NCBI GenBank assembly: GCA_037903355.1 | Contig: JBAJFE010000014.1 | Location: 7,130,001 to 7,194,000, forward strand | DNA from: Trichuris trichiura | Lineage: Eukaryota > Nematoda > Enoplea > Trichinellida > Trichuridae | Reading direction: 5' to 3' | DNA length: 64,000 bases | Notes under the pieces: generated by a model | Told to the model about the DNA's origin: nothing | Database searches by the model: none | The model's input: only the letters and a program-made list of their open reading frames with translations | Translations under genes and position numbers: made by a program | Part shown: piece after piece, positions 22,339 through 34,705 of the stretch | Numbering within the stretch: position 1 is the first letter of the stretch | Layout of the letters: each line of letters starts with the position of its first letter

Positions 22339-25150
22339 AAGATTTTGCGTGAAAGACCATCTGGAAGCGCTGTTGTTTCCCCTACACCGTAGCATTAATG
22401 GCACTTTATTCATTTCAGTTGTATAAACGCACTTAGCTACCTCCATCGCCCCATAGTTTCAGTTCGTTCTCTCGTTGTTGAAGACGGACTGAAAGTTATT
22501 GATATCATCGTTCCACTCGTTAATAGTTTGTGGAAGTTGTTTTGCTTGACCTATCGCTTTCCACAACTTAAGAAACACTGTACAAATTAACAGACGGTAT
22601 CACTACCTTTTGCATACATAGCAGAAACTTGGAAGATAGCCTTTGTTCATGCGCAACTTTTTACTGTATACTATCTTGTTCTACGCCCATGTTGTGTTCA
22701 CACGCCGATGGGGTGATGGCAAACTCGAAGCTGGAAAAGAAAGGGGATATCGGGCAGGAGCTTAAACGTCACTGGGCTGTACGTTCGTTGTTCCAACTGC
22801 AGAGGAAAAAAAGTTCCAAGACACGAATTTAAAACCGCATCAGGATTGAAGGGTAACTGCAGCAATGAAATTGCTGGACTTCTGCACTCAGCTCAGTGGA
22901 AAAGTTGAAATGTCCATTGGAGATCCGTAAAAGCTAACCGTTGAATTCACAAATGCTATTATCAGGGGAAAGATCTTGTAATTAACGATCGTTGCATTTA
23001 AGTCTAAACGTCTGATCGTTTTTACTGCTTACGAAAAAACAAAGCACAGGAGTCGTTACTTACCACTGGCATCAGATGAATACGTCGAGAGGTTCAAATC
23101 GCACAGAAATGCTGAAAATGTTTAAGCGTCAGACGAACAAAAAGCAATGGTACAAAATCACGCAATTATGTTATCACGGCGCGGCGCGATCGTGGCGATC
23201 AGGCAGGCAAGAGAAAACGTTAACCGACTGGAGCCGGACAACCTTGTAAGCAAAACGGAAAGATAGCAACCAGCAGTTGGCCAACAAATACGCTAAGGGT
23301 GAAATTGGTGGAAAAATATTGAATCTGCCTAGGGAGCTCATGCTAACATGAAGATCGCATTCTCCGATCTCACTGCTTCGACTTTTGCATCACCATCTAT
23401 GGCATGGTAAGCCATAGGCAGAAGTCTCAGTTCAAGACCTTGCGCTTCAAGGTGCGACGGCGACGGTGACCAAGCAACCAAAGCAACACGTGTTCCAAGA
23501 GTCTGGGCCGTCCACTTTATCCATGCAAAATACTGTTGACTGTAGTTTAAGGATTTCTGCTTGTGTGTCGGCTGAATTGACTGGCAAAAGGACAGCTACA
23601 AAAGCGCTATATATTGTATAAACAAAGATAAGCACAAGCAAAGTTGGACTGGCACCTCCACAGGGTGGGTAAACAAGATGCGTCCGTGTCGGCTTGCAGG
23701 ATGGACGACAGCAGAAGGTGCTCATTGCGTACACTTAATTAGTATATCGGCTAGCTAACGTGTGAAATGGGTGTCGATTGATTCAGTGTCCAGAGTAGCT
23801 AGCAGCATGCTCTCTCTTTCTTAAAGCGCAATAGACGAGGCCGTGACGAAGATGAGAATATCTTATGATAAGGAATTAGAAAGCAGCGAAGAGTGAATAT
23901 GAAAAACTGGTCACAAACAGAAATCAAGTGCCATTCAATTAGCATAGATAAAGAAAGCTGAATGAAAGCAAATGAGGCAGGCGCAACCTGAAGCAATAAG
24001 GTCGGTAAGAGTCTTTGCCGTGGAATTCAGTCGCTGTTCACTGAAATGAACGAAAATGAACCAACAGCAAAGTATTTCTTTTTTGACATAAAACTTGGTA
24101 CAAGCTGCAACGAAGCAGTCCTTGCTTCCATAACAGCTCGGCCAAAAAAGAAAAAAAACTGTTGAATCCTAACAGAAAGGAAAGCATTATAGTGCATTTT
24201 AAGCAAACTGCGTACCAAGACGATCTCCATGGCTTCACGGTAGTCTGCAAAAGCGAAGCAAATGCGAGAAGCTACCTGGGAAGTAGCTTGAAAGAAAAAT
24301 GTTGTACAACTAGTCCAATTTCAGCATGAACTTTTACGTTCTGAAAATGACATAACGGAAATGGCTTAGAGAACCTGCAGCAGAAGCTGGCAGAGCAGAT
24401 TTTAGCTGTGATGAAGAAGGAAACTAACCAGATGCAAACATGGACTGTCTAAACGTTCAGCACCATCTTCTTGCTGATTTCGCCTTATAGCAATGGTTGA
24501 TAACGTTCCGAAAACTGGTAACAAAGGATGATAAGAAGCACAAGCGCCACGTTGTAAGAACGACAGCTGGCTTGTTCCAGACAAAGGAAAGGAGTCACTG
24601 AAGGGTTGGTGCTAAAAGCATTGCAGATGCAGTATAAAGAAAGAAAGAAAGAAATCGAAGGCGCCAACTGTATCCAATCAGAGATTCTTTGTCAGGAGAT
24701 GCAAAAACACAAACACTTCGCAACCTTATGCAGTGACTAGGTGGGGAATGTGAAGAAGCGTGCTGTCTTTCAGAAAACAATCGCTCGTAACAAGGGATAA
24801 AGTGTTATGTAAACATCTATTGAACGGCAACAGCGAAGCAGAGATGCGACGGTTTACCGTTTCCTACCATGAGAGTGAAATAAACTGGCAAGAAGCAGGA
24901 AGGTGAGGTTAACAGATCAGAAATGCTTCAGGCTAGCCAGAAAGATGCCGAAATTCAGTTTTCAGACGAGCGTTCGAGGAGTGGTTAGCCAGAACCAAAC
25001 ATTAAAATGACCAACATCGACAGAAGATCGATCCTGGACATAATTACAAGCAATCGTTGGCCACTGAAGCGTTACCATTCTAACTCAACTTTGAAGAAAT
25101 GGAATATCCTAAAAACAATGTGTACAAACTAGCGTAACACTGAACAATAT
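22339..25150. other. No recognisable gene
   Basis: The interval has only short open frames; an AAAG simple repeat lies near 24638-24654. I see no transposon coding motif and no RNA gene. Confidence 0.4.
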
Positions 25151-25163
25151 GTGCAAACCCAAA

Positions 25164-25336
25164 TCAAAGGTTTTATTACGGAACAGTCCCGTTTTAATGC
25201 GCGTAAACTCCGGAGCTTCCGGGTCCCGGTCGACCCGAAAGCTCCGGAGTTTACGCGCATTAAAACGGGACTATTCCGTAATAAAACCCTTGCATTATGA
25301 AAGCATACGGTCCCGTACGAAGAAACCACATTTTCA
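25164..25336. mobile_element. Group A palindromic element, minimal (173 bp)
   Basis: The arms are near-perfect inverted repeats (ACTCCGGAGCTTCCGGGTC and its complement on the other side). They meet inside stem II, so the CTGATGA half of the core is deleted and only the GAAA half remains. The right arm continues into GCATACGGTCCCGTACGAAG. The flanks share AAACCCAAA at 25155-25163 and 25337-25345, a 9-bp duplication. Confidence 0.85.
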
Positions 25337-25415
25337 AAACCCAAAGCAAGCCAAACGTCTGTAAGTATATAACCTGACTGTGATCTGACTACGGGTAAAT
25401 GGATATACGCATCGA

Positions 25416-25470
<55 letters not shown>
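25416..25470. repeat. (TA)n microsatellite
   Basis: About 25 TA units with two TACA interruptions. Confidence 0.95.
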
Positions 25471-25471
<1 letters not shown>

Positions 25472-25521
25472 GCTTAAGTTTGACGATGAATTTCAAATTT
25501 CACATTTTTCTCGCTATAGAC

Positions 25522-25715
25522 CATAGTTTCTCAACCTTTTTTGCCCCAGGGCTCCCCTAGGCCTTGTCAGACCCCCCTAATCCTTGTAAGGGCCCACCGT
25601 TTATTGGGACAATGTCCTGCCGCATTATCCTCCAGGGCCCCCTGGCTTCCAGGGCTCCCCTAAAATCTCTCAGGGCCCCCCAGGGGGGGCCCAGGGCCCA
25701 CGTTTAGAAACACTG
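25522..25715. mobile_element. hAT-type MITE with 8-bp target duplication
   Basis: The element begins CATAGTTTCTCAACC and ends GTTTAGAAACACTG, the typical terminal inverted repeat of hAT elements (CAG..GTTCTCAACC). The flanks carry the exact repeat CTATAGAC at 25514-25521 and 25716-25723. The interior is C/G-rich with runs such as CAGGGGGGGCCCAGGGCCC. There is no coding capacity, so it is non-autonomous. Confidence 0.9.
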
Positions 25716-26431
25716 CTATAGACGATGAAAAACAATAAGCTCTGGCCTCGTTTACTCAGGTGACAAGCTGACCTTTCACGAATGCATTTCTATATGGGTA
25801 AATTTATGCGCATTTAAGTAATGCGCTTAAAACCAAATACTGGCGCCATGGAGAACTTATCCTGTCAAAGGTAAACTCTAGAGTAATGGACAGCGCCTGC
25901 GAGGGTGAAAAGACTGAAGCTTTGTTGTGAATGGTTAGCTTAAATCACATATTCACACTTTTTTGGTAGAAATTTTAAAAATTGAACTCTTTTTTCAAAA
26001 GTATCTCTTGAAGCCGTGACTGCTTGGGGCAACTGACTTAAGTTTATTTTAGCAAACTTGGATTTTTGCTGCAGTAATGACCTCAAGCAATAGAATTAAA
26101 TTACCTGTCGATGTCAAATGGATCTGGAACGTATGGAAGAGATAAGTTGTTTCTTAAAATTAGAACAAATGTCGGCTCACCTTAATATGTGCACCATCAA
26201 GACATACCGGTCTTTTACGGAAGAAAGGTACAAAGGTTTATTATACACTCTGTGGTCTAAATGAAATTTAAATTGCCTAACCCCATGAAGGACTGAGCAG
26301 CTGAGATCTTGCCTTGGAAGTTAAAGTTCGAACTTGTACTTGTCTAGCAAAAGACAAACTATAGCGCCAGTTGAAAAATAAATTTTCGCACAGCATTTTG
26401 TAACGGGTGCATAAGTTTTCATTAAAAAGTA

Positions 26432-26592
26432 TTTTTACGGTACAACTGGTTGATGATAAATAAGACTTTTACTCCGGAGCTTTCAGGTATTTTTTGACCA
26501 GTTCTCAGCAGTAAAAATTGATAAGAATAACCCATCAGCTCTGTAGTAAAAGTCTTCTTTATTGTCGATGGTTTGTACCGTCAAACGTTTGA
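26432..26592. mobile_element. Degenerate group A palindromic element
   Basis: TTTTTACGGTACAA at the left is inverted as TTGTACCGTCAAA at the right. The left arm holds ACTCCGGAGCTTTCAGGT. The core is decayed (CTGAGAA on the minus strand). Edges are approximate. Confidence 0.6.
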
Positions 26593-26599
26593 AACCTTT

Positions 26600-29500
26600 T
26601 CACATAAGCAATAATCCGTACGTTCACTATCATGCATTAGCAAAGCACGGGGCTCACCATATTGCTTAGAAGCCTTCGCATTTAGGGCAAAGATTGTGTA
26701 GCTGTTTAATGCTTAATGAAATGTAGAAAGCGTCCACTGATACATAACCGTGCTTTTCAATCTAGAGAGCGTCTTTACGGATCGCCGTTGAAACAGAAGG
26801 AAAAAATCACTGGGAAACCAATAATAAGCCACAGCGAACTGGCAGCACAAACATGGGAGCTGACAAAATTATGCATGCAAATGCACCGCTGGGGCACGGT
26901 ACGATGGAAAATCATTAGTCCCATTCATTATTAAATGGTATTAGGAAGAACGCGTCCTAAAGCAGGGCCATTGTGATCCAACAGTCGATAGATGCGTTTC
27001 GAGTACATTATTGTCCTTGCTGCACATACTCGTTCAGAGACGACATGATGCCTTTCGATTGAGCCGACTGCTAGCCAGCCTAAAGTGACCACTGCCAGTA
27101 TTCGATCCGCGCCGAAGGGCGCTCAGCCGGGCGTAGGAGAACAAATGAACAATTGAAAGCAATTGTGCGCTCGGACGGCTTAAAAGCTGACGGGTCGTAA
27201 ACAACGCCCGTTTTACTGAAAACAGGCCAGGCACTGCCGACTGACTGAACCTGCAACTACCAGCTTTGGCTAAACATGCAATGGGACCACCGCAAAGGAT
27301 TTTCGCATGCAGGGAAATCGGAACAAAACAGCAATGAAATGGGAGAACATAGCTAACTATTTTACGGCATAGGAAAAAAACCAATGGCACCGCAGCCAGC
27401 ATTCGGCAGTATACGCTGACCAAGCATATGGGGGATGAATACTATGATGAGCACAACAAAAGAAAGATGACTCGGTCCATCGACGAAGACGAAGCTCCGT
27501 GACGGGTAAATAAACGAACACTTGAGACAGGACAGCTACCAAAAGATCGATAACAACCGGACAACAATAACATTTTGCTAGTAAGTGTGAGCAAGAAAGT
27601 TTAATGCTGCTAACCGTTAATGCAAGATAAAACGTACCGCAAAAGAGACCATCTGGTCGCTGATGTGCTAAACTTAACGAACACAGTGACAGGGTCAATA
27701 AATAAGCATCAGGCTACCGCAGAAAAACGTAACACGCTACATAGATACTGTTAAACTAAACAGAGAGTAAAAACGTAATCAGTTAACCAAACATCAGTCA
27801 TATTTCAGGCACTTAAACTATTCATCGTCATGAATAAGAGGTGTTCATGGACATGGGCAGCATATCAAATTTATGATGGAAATTATTGTAAAATGTAGTT
27901 CAATTTGATTACGTTAAAGTTGGCTGTGGCTGGTGTTTGAAAAACGGTTAAACGAACTCACCTCATAAAAGACGCATAACAAGTCCGCTTCGTCATCAGT
28001 CAGCGAGACCCAGTTGCGACTGGCTTTCAGAGTGCAGCTGACCATCCCTAACAAGCGTCAAGCAAAAGTAATTGCCTAGCCTATGGGGCAGCTAGCGGTC
28101 AGGCAACGAAGAAAAGATAGTGGTGCGTTCAGCAGACGAAACAGTCTCGCGATTAGCAGCCATGAGCAACAAAGAGAAACGAGCAAAAGCAATCACGGCG
28201 ACTGGGATCGCTAAACAAACCGGCGCGTTGAAAGGGAAACTGACTTGTCAGCAAAATGAATAGCCGACGGAACAATCCTGGCGGCTACAAACGGTGAATG
28301 AAAAAAGGGCCCATTGAAGTCATGTCCTGACGTAGGAAAGACACGTAATCGCGTTGCGATGGGCGTTAGACAAGCGTACGAGACTGACAACAATGACAGA
28401 AGAAATTGTGCGACCCGGAAAGCCGCAAGTGACAGCCGGCTGAAGAAGGCAGTCTGGGACAGAAATGCCATTTTCTTTTGTTCGGTGCTGTTTTGTCGCA
28501 GTTTGAATGAAACGATGATGCCCACTGCATCCTAGAACGTTCTCGTTCTAACCAACTCAACAGAAACATTCGTTCTTAGAAAAATATGTTAAAAGTCACC
28601 GCTGTGCCGAGCAGACTGTGTTACATTTTCTCCACGAAAACGAACAGGACAGTTTGTGAGCAATGATTTTAGGAACTTGCCGGACATTTTGAACAATATT
28701 TTCCTAACGAGAAAGGCAATATGCTGCCTTATCAATACAGCGCCCATCAAGTATGACGTTATTTGAAGAAGGCAAGATTGAGTTTCATGAACAAGGCAAA
28801 TTCTTTTCTATGACTCCAATATCAGCAAGCGTAAGCTACACTTTCGTAAAGAAACAAAGGATGTCTAAAAGCAGCTCACGTCTAGATATGTGATGGTCAA
28901 TGGTGAGAAAGTTTCACAACCATGACTTTGAAGTCCTGCTACAGTTCATGTATATATGTCCAAGGAAAGAGAACTTACGCATCAGGAAGGAACCACTACC
29001 TTTGTGTGAAGCCGACTTAGAGCTTAGTTCTTTTGTTCATGTTTCATCCCGACTGGCCCGTTTATTTTGGTGTACGCAACCAACAAGTACTACGAAAACA
29101 AAAATAGCTAAAGAACTATTTACAAAAAGTTCTAAAATTGCAACTTTTACGTATTCGCTTAAATGACCGATGACTACTCATTCTGTTGGTATCGATAAGA
29201 TCTCCAACTCTACTACCAAGTAGCTTTCCTAGAAGACCTACCAAATTTCTTTACCATCGAACCATCACACACGTCAATTCAGTCTAATACTTTGGTAGCA
29301 TATGAGAGTTCGAAAAAGGAGAGGTCGAATCAATTATTCTTACTTCGTTTGGGGAAAAACTGGCTGAGAAGCATAGGTTGATCTAGCAGAACAATAACGT
29401 TGTTTAGAGGCTTAATGGCCATAATGGAAAATGCCACTGCAACGAGCAGTCGCCCTCTCAGAGAGGTGCCTCTATGCAACATTTGTAAATCCAGGAACAA

Positions 29501-29790
29501 ACAGCAACGATTAAGAATGGCTGCAATTTTCGTACGGACTTCGAACTTTGCCATTACCACATGTCACCTTTCGCGCTTTTACAGTGAAAACAAAAACCAT
29601 TACGAGAGGCACTATGAGAAATGCAAGGGATCCCACGCATGAAAACGATTTCATGACAAAAGGTTGAACAGAAATTGCACAAACGAATGGCTAGTGGATA
29701 ACAGAATAGGTAAACTCAAGGTGGTAAAAGAAAATTCTTAGCGTCGGTTAGTGACTTCTGACTTCGAGAAAGACGGTTTAGCTTACGAAA
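26600..29790. other. No recognisable gene
   Basis: Moderately GC-rich with open frames of 60-130 codons on the minus strand (27034-27698, 28211-28525) that show no motif, no convincing splice pattern and low-complexity hydrophobic content. I regard them as chance. Confidence 0.35.
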
Positions 29791-29940
29791 ATAAAACTTT
29801 TTGGTACGGGACCATAGATTTTCATGCTTGGATTGTTTGTAAGGAGCTTGTCCCGTTGAAAAATACAAAAAATTTGAATGGAATGCCGGAGTTTTCAGGC
29901 TACGCCTGACCCGTCCTCAGCAGTACATACAGTTTAACTT
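29790..29940 (-). mobile_element. Group A element, single decayed arm
   Basis: The GGTACGGGACCATA outer motif (29810) is followed by a TTGTCCCGTTGAAAAATA block. The minus-strand core reads CTGAGGA with GAAA at 29893-29920, but stem II is poorly paired. No opposite arm is visible. Confidence 0.6.
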
Positions 29941-30174
29941 ATGTAACAAAAATGTCAGACAATGAACAAACGATGAGTTCGAGATATTACTCACTAGGTC
30001 AAGTAGGCAAATAAGTCAAATGAGGTGCAGTTGCACTACAAGGAAAAGGTCCAGGCAGAACACCGCTTAGTGCAGCGGTGGGCTAATGTAGCTAAAAGCA
30101 GAGGCCATTGAGGAAAGCGATAACTATGACGGGAGCAAAACTGGCAACAGGCCGCTCATGAGGACTGATATCCA

Positions 30175-30634
30175 TCATAAGGGACATTGTAACCACGTGT
30201 TCACCATACGATCCTCTTCGTCAGGCATGCATATTGCAGCTGCCGCTGGTTCAGCCGGGTCATGTCTGAAACAGCCTGTTCTTCTCTTCCATTGCTTCTT
30301 TTCTTCACTCCCTGAAAATGTTGTTGAATACGACTCAGAGGAGCGGTTTAGAAGAAACAAAAGCTGGCAGGACGACAGAGGGTTGTCTGTTGGAGAAAAC
30401 CATTCTTTTTCTCCTTTCGCTTCCAAGCACTTCTTCCTTCCTGTTTCTGACGTGAGCGCGGGTGCAAAGCGAAGGCCTCTGAGGCGTTTGTGAACAATGA
30501 GGGAAAGCAAGAAATCAAGATTCAAACAATAGAGCAACATTGCAAAAGCGATACAGCTAGCGATGAGGGCCCCAGTCCGTCGCAACTGGTCGCTTGACAA
30601 ATCCAGTCGGACCGGTGGTCCTGATGGCATAGGT
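30175..30634 (-). CDS. Possible terminal exon of an unidentified membrane protein
   Basis: A 150-codon frame follows a plausible acceptor (TCTGCTCCGCAG) and ends in TGA. It contains one clear hydrophobic segment, LIASCIAFAMLLYCLNLDFL, followed by a basic stop-transfer stretch HKRLRGLR and a polar tail. A second spliceable-looking segment lies just upstream at 30875-30986 (next entry). The two do not join in phase directly, so another exon or an error would be needed. I do not recognise the family. Confidence 0.22.
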
Positions 30635-30874
30635 CTGCGGAGCAGAAGTCATGAATCAGAGCCATTGCTCTAGCATAGCCAACCTCGGCACGTCGTGGAT
30701 AAACTGGGCAAAGAGCTAACGAATCTAACCGCCAAGAATATGACAGGGTTAAAACTCGACGCACTGCAACAACCCTTCTGAATAAATGCGATGAAACAAA
30801 CACTAAAAGAAAACTGCTGAGCACAGGGACAAGAAAATTTTCCTGCTGGGTCGGAATTATGTCTTCATATTTAC

Positions 30875-30986
30875 CTTGCAATATGTAGCAAATCAAGAAC
30901 AATAAATCTTCCAGTTCGACCGTTAAAAAGCAACAGTTGTATGCTCCGACCAGGGAAAGAGCAGCAGCTATCAGATTTGGCTTCCG
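30875..30986 (-). CDS. Possible exon of the same unidentified membrane protein
   Basis: This 112-bp segment is bounded by a strong acceptor (CTTTTCATTATAG) and a GTAAATA donor. It encodes NLIAAALSLVGAYNCCFLTV, then ELEDLLFLICYILQ, two hydrophobic stretches. A further hydrophobic frame lies upstream at 31411-31630 (FFFFVMTLLIGIVLVEWTIL). Together they suggest a multi-span protein on the minus strand, but no family signature is visible. Confidence 0.22.
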
Positions 30987-31630
30987 CTATAATGAAAAGC
31001 ATGCACAGGATTTAACTGGTTCAATAAGATTATAATACATCACTGTCCCATTCGCGGCTGACTTAATTCGTAAACACTACTAATCGACTTCTCGAACAGC
31101 AAAAGCATTCGCAAAGCGCAATCCATGAGCAAAGTAAGCATAGAATGAGAAAAAGCAAAAGTCTCCGTCCGTGACGAGAAGTTAGAGAAAGTGCACCTTT
31201 CCCCCATTCACGCGGCAGCGTAAGAGCAGATCGTAGCGAGACTGTGTAGACAATTAAACAGGAGAAGGACAATGTTGGTAATTCGTTTAGGATTCACCTT
31301 TAATGCAAGAGTTGCAATTCTTTTGAAAAGATAGCTTCTCACTGCTGCAGAAGTCCGAAGACACGATCAGCGAAACAAGCGAACCGTAGGCAAATTTTAA
31401 ATTGCAACGTTTATTGGAAATGTTCCAAAAATCCAGTTTCCAAGTCTAGAGGCCTGTGGCTACTCGAAATTTCTGAACCGGAAAAGCATTTTGGTAGGAG
31501 AGTGCGGAAGCATGGAAGAATGGTCCATTCCACCAAGACAATGCCTATCAAAAGTGTCATGACGAAGAAAAAGAAACGTAGATATGCGTTCTTGCTATCT
31601 TGACTTTGCAAGCCAGTTTGTTTCGCGCAC

Positions 31631-34420
31631 TGTGTAGCTTTTTCACTGAGGAATACTAGTAAAATACGGCACAGGCACGTTTAATGTGGGGAACTTAACG
31701 CGAACTTAAGTCACAGCATCGCGAACAATGGTCCATTGATCAACGCACATGATAATTTCAGTAAGGTGATTCTACCTAATCCAGGAAGTTAAAGCAGCGC
31801 AGACTGCACAGCTTTTAAAGGGAGACGATTCTGATGAAATCTGCTAATACCTTTCTGTGCCGAAGAAAAATGACGCTCTGCGGAAGTGTGGGCTTTGTGC
31901 TAAACTGAAAAGGGCCATCGGCTATGCAAGTAGACAGCTTTGCGATGAAACGTTGTCCCCTCAAGCAGATCCTATTTTCGCCGAAATAAGAAAATATGAA
32001 AACATTTCGGAAGCGAAGTATTCCATTTTGCTAAGACAACGTAAGCCCACTGTTCGCAGGGTGTTTTTGCAAAGCAGTTGGCTTCCTTTCTTTGAAGCGT
32101 ACCAGGAGCTAAAAGAATAGATATGAACCAGAATTTTCAGCAGCGAAAATCAACAGCTGGGTTTCATGCTTCACATAGAGCGTTCGAAGCCGCAGTTCAC
32201 AGTAGCAGCCAAACAACCAAACGTTGCTCCAAACTCGCAGACGAAACCGTTCAGAAAGGGCGACGACGAAGGATAGTAGCCTCTTTCAGAAGGGAACAAT
32301 CAGTTGCCTCGCATGGTTAAATTTCTTCACCTTCTTTGCAACAAGAATGCGTAACTTGCTGAAAGGGTTAAATGTAACCGCTACAAGGGCATCGCCTGCC
32401 CATTACGGCAAAGAGAAGCTTCACAGTAAACACAGATAATACAGTTAGTTTAGATGTTCAAGAAGAATTTAATTTTTCATTTGGCACGGAAACTTTAAAA
32501 CTATATATTCTTGCTACTTTGCGATGAACAAATAAAATAGTTTTATGAAAGCACCAAATAGTTTTATGAAGTCTGTTTAACGAAGCCGGGAATGCGCGAC
32601 CAACTACAGGCACTAAATTTTAAAGCTAGACTTTGGTAACGGACATACATTTTCGCATGAAAAATACCGCAGCGTTGTCCGTTTTAATGAGATAAAAATG
32701 TAATAAGACACGCTTGAAGTTTCGAGTACTTTTCAACAGGCAGGAAATATGCAACCATATGATGCATGTAGGTACGGTGGTTTTCTAAATTGTTACTTAG
32801 ACGTAGAAAACAAATTCATATAAAAAGTTTCAAAGACACTTACTATCATAACTGTGTGCATTTAGCTTGCTCTTAGATACTAATACATAAATCTTGACAA
32901 TCAGGCTTGAGGGAACCAAGACATATTGGGATCCTACTGTCAAACTACTGAAGCGCTGTGCTTTAAAAAGAGGAGCATATTAGGAACACTAGCAGTGCAA
33001 ACTGTTAAATATTTTTTGCGAATGAAGATAATACTACAACATCTTATTTTTTGGCAACCATTCACAATCATTTATAAGTTCAGGAAGGATAACCGTTTTA
33101 TCTTCACGCAGAACCACACATCATGCGTGTCCAGCTTTCTATGACTAGCTTTTGCCTTAACAAATAATTCCATATACACTGAGTGTTAACCATATTTAGT
33201 AAATCATGGGTGTGAAATTCGTTTGCACAACTAAGACTTGGAAACTGAAAACGGGACGCAACTGTTTCCGGAAGGTGTGCTAGTAAAACTCAAGCATTCT
33301 ATGAAAATGTACAGAAAATAGAAACCTACAGCCTCGTTATTAAACAGACAAACGTCTCAGCAGCGAATGAATGAGCGCGCAGGTTTATGGGTACATAAGT
33401 TACCGATGTTGAGGTTGGAATAAGATAGTTTCGAAAGCTCCTAACTCACAGCAAGCGTTGTTCTCTCCCATTCTCCCAGTAAAGACTCATTTATTTGCTG
33501 TTGTATGCTTTCTTTTATTCTAGATACTGCGCTAGTTGCGCAAAAGAAGCATGAAGCAGTACCAACCGGTTATGATGCCGCTTTTGTTTAAATCAATGTT
33601 TCTGCAAGGGGCGTTACCAACCCAGTGGCGAACGGTTTACTGAAACTTACAGACATCATAGTTCAATGCACCGCTAGGAGAGGACATCTAGCCTGCCCCT
33701 TCTTCACCGAATATTCTGCCGGCTCCGGCTAGTCCACATTGGCGTTCTGATGGTCCAACCGTATGACATTCCAGGCTAGCTCCGATGGCACAAGGCCGGG
33801 GGCTATAGTGAGTGTGCGCTGAGAAACATTGGTCTAAGTATCTCATATCTAGCATAAAAAAGTATCTATAAATAAACTTAATTGCTGATTCATTATTGGA
33901 AAGAAATGGACGTTATATTTCTTTCCAAAACTAAAGCAGAAGTCAGGTCAGACTTAGATATTTACATCGCCAGAAGATTCAAATAGCGCAACGGCAGTGC
34001 TAATTCCAATCCTTTACGTATACGAAACTGTTCCTAGCGAACACAGATACAAGGAATCAGCAAGTTAACATCGCTCTGCTCTCATACATATCTTTTCAAA
34101 ATTGCACAAGTAGCTGTTTCATGACTTTTCGGCTAGGCATGCTTGCCTCCCTTGTTTGTTTTTTTCAGCTGCACAAGGAATTCAAAGTGAACGCCAAAAG
34201 CCCATTTTGCAATATTCATTCACTTTGCTGTGTCTTTTGCAGTTAATTAAGAATGCAGTTTAAGACAAAGCAACTATCATTTCATCTCTACACAACGCAG
34301 AAAAATTATTAACTTCTCTAGTGCACGGCGAACGCTCAGTTTCCAGTGCAAAAAAGATTTTTTCCTTTGCTTCATTTGAGGTAAGCTTTAAATGAGCGAT
34401 AGTATCCCATAATTCGTTTT
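31631..34420. other. No recognisable gene
   Basis: AT-rich DNA with short frames only. The segment near 33660-33830 is locally GC-rich but matches no RNA gene I know. Confidence 0.4.
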
Positions 34421-34437
34421 TTCCAAGAGAAAAAGTT

Positions 34438-34692
34438 TTGAAAACGTGGTGTCTTGGTACGGGACCATATATTTTCATAATGAAAAAACTTTATTACGGA
34501 ACGGTTCCCGTTGATGTATATGAAAAGAGACTCCGGAGCTTTCGGGTCATTCGAGACCCGTCGTCAGCGGTCTTAAGTTGTAATTTACAACTTTAGACCG
34601 CTGATGACGGGTCTCGAATGACCCGAAAGCTCTGGAGTCTCTTTTCATATACATCAACGGGAACCGTTCCGTAAAAAAGTTTTCTCATTATG
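34438..34692. mobile_element. Group A palindromic element with 13-bp target duplication
   Basis: Two ~105-bp arms, almost perfect inverted repeats, meet at TTGTAATTTACAA (about 34578-34590). A 38-bp leader that contains TTGGTACGGGACCATATA precedes the left arm. The flanks are exact repeats AAGAGAAAAAGTT at 34425-34437 and 34693-34705. Each arm has a hammerhead-like core: minus strand 34540-34567 (CTGACGA) and plus strand 34601-34628 (CTGATGA). The arms match the 3' ends of the PLEs at 2.7 and 47.6 kb. Confidence 0.93.
34601..34628 (+). ncRNA. Hammerhead-like core, group A right arm
   Basis: CTGATGA, one unpaired C, GGGTC/GACCC stem with a 6-nt loop, then GAAA, followed by GCTCTGGAGTC containing a GTC triplet. 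Helix III would need a bulged G. A mirror core is in the left arm (34540-34567, minus strand). Confidence 0.55.
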
Positions 34693-34705
34693 AAGAGAAA
34701 AAGTT

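Noticed and set aside
23080..23110. GGTTCAAATC, like a tRNA B box
   Set aside because: No A box, acceptor stem or cloverleaf can be formed around it.
27034..28525. Long minus-strand frames of 100-130 codons
   Set aside because: No motif, no consistent splice phases and no conservation evidence; the local GC content makes such frames likely by chance.
34438..34692. Interpretation as an ordinary DNA-transposon MITE
   Set aside because: The duplication is 13 bp and varies between copies, the arms match PLE 3' ends, and the ends are asymmetric (a leader on one side only).
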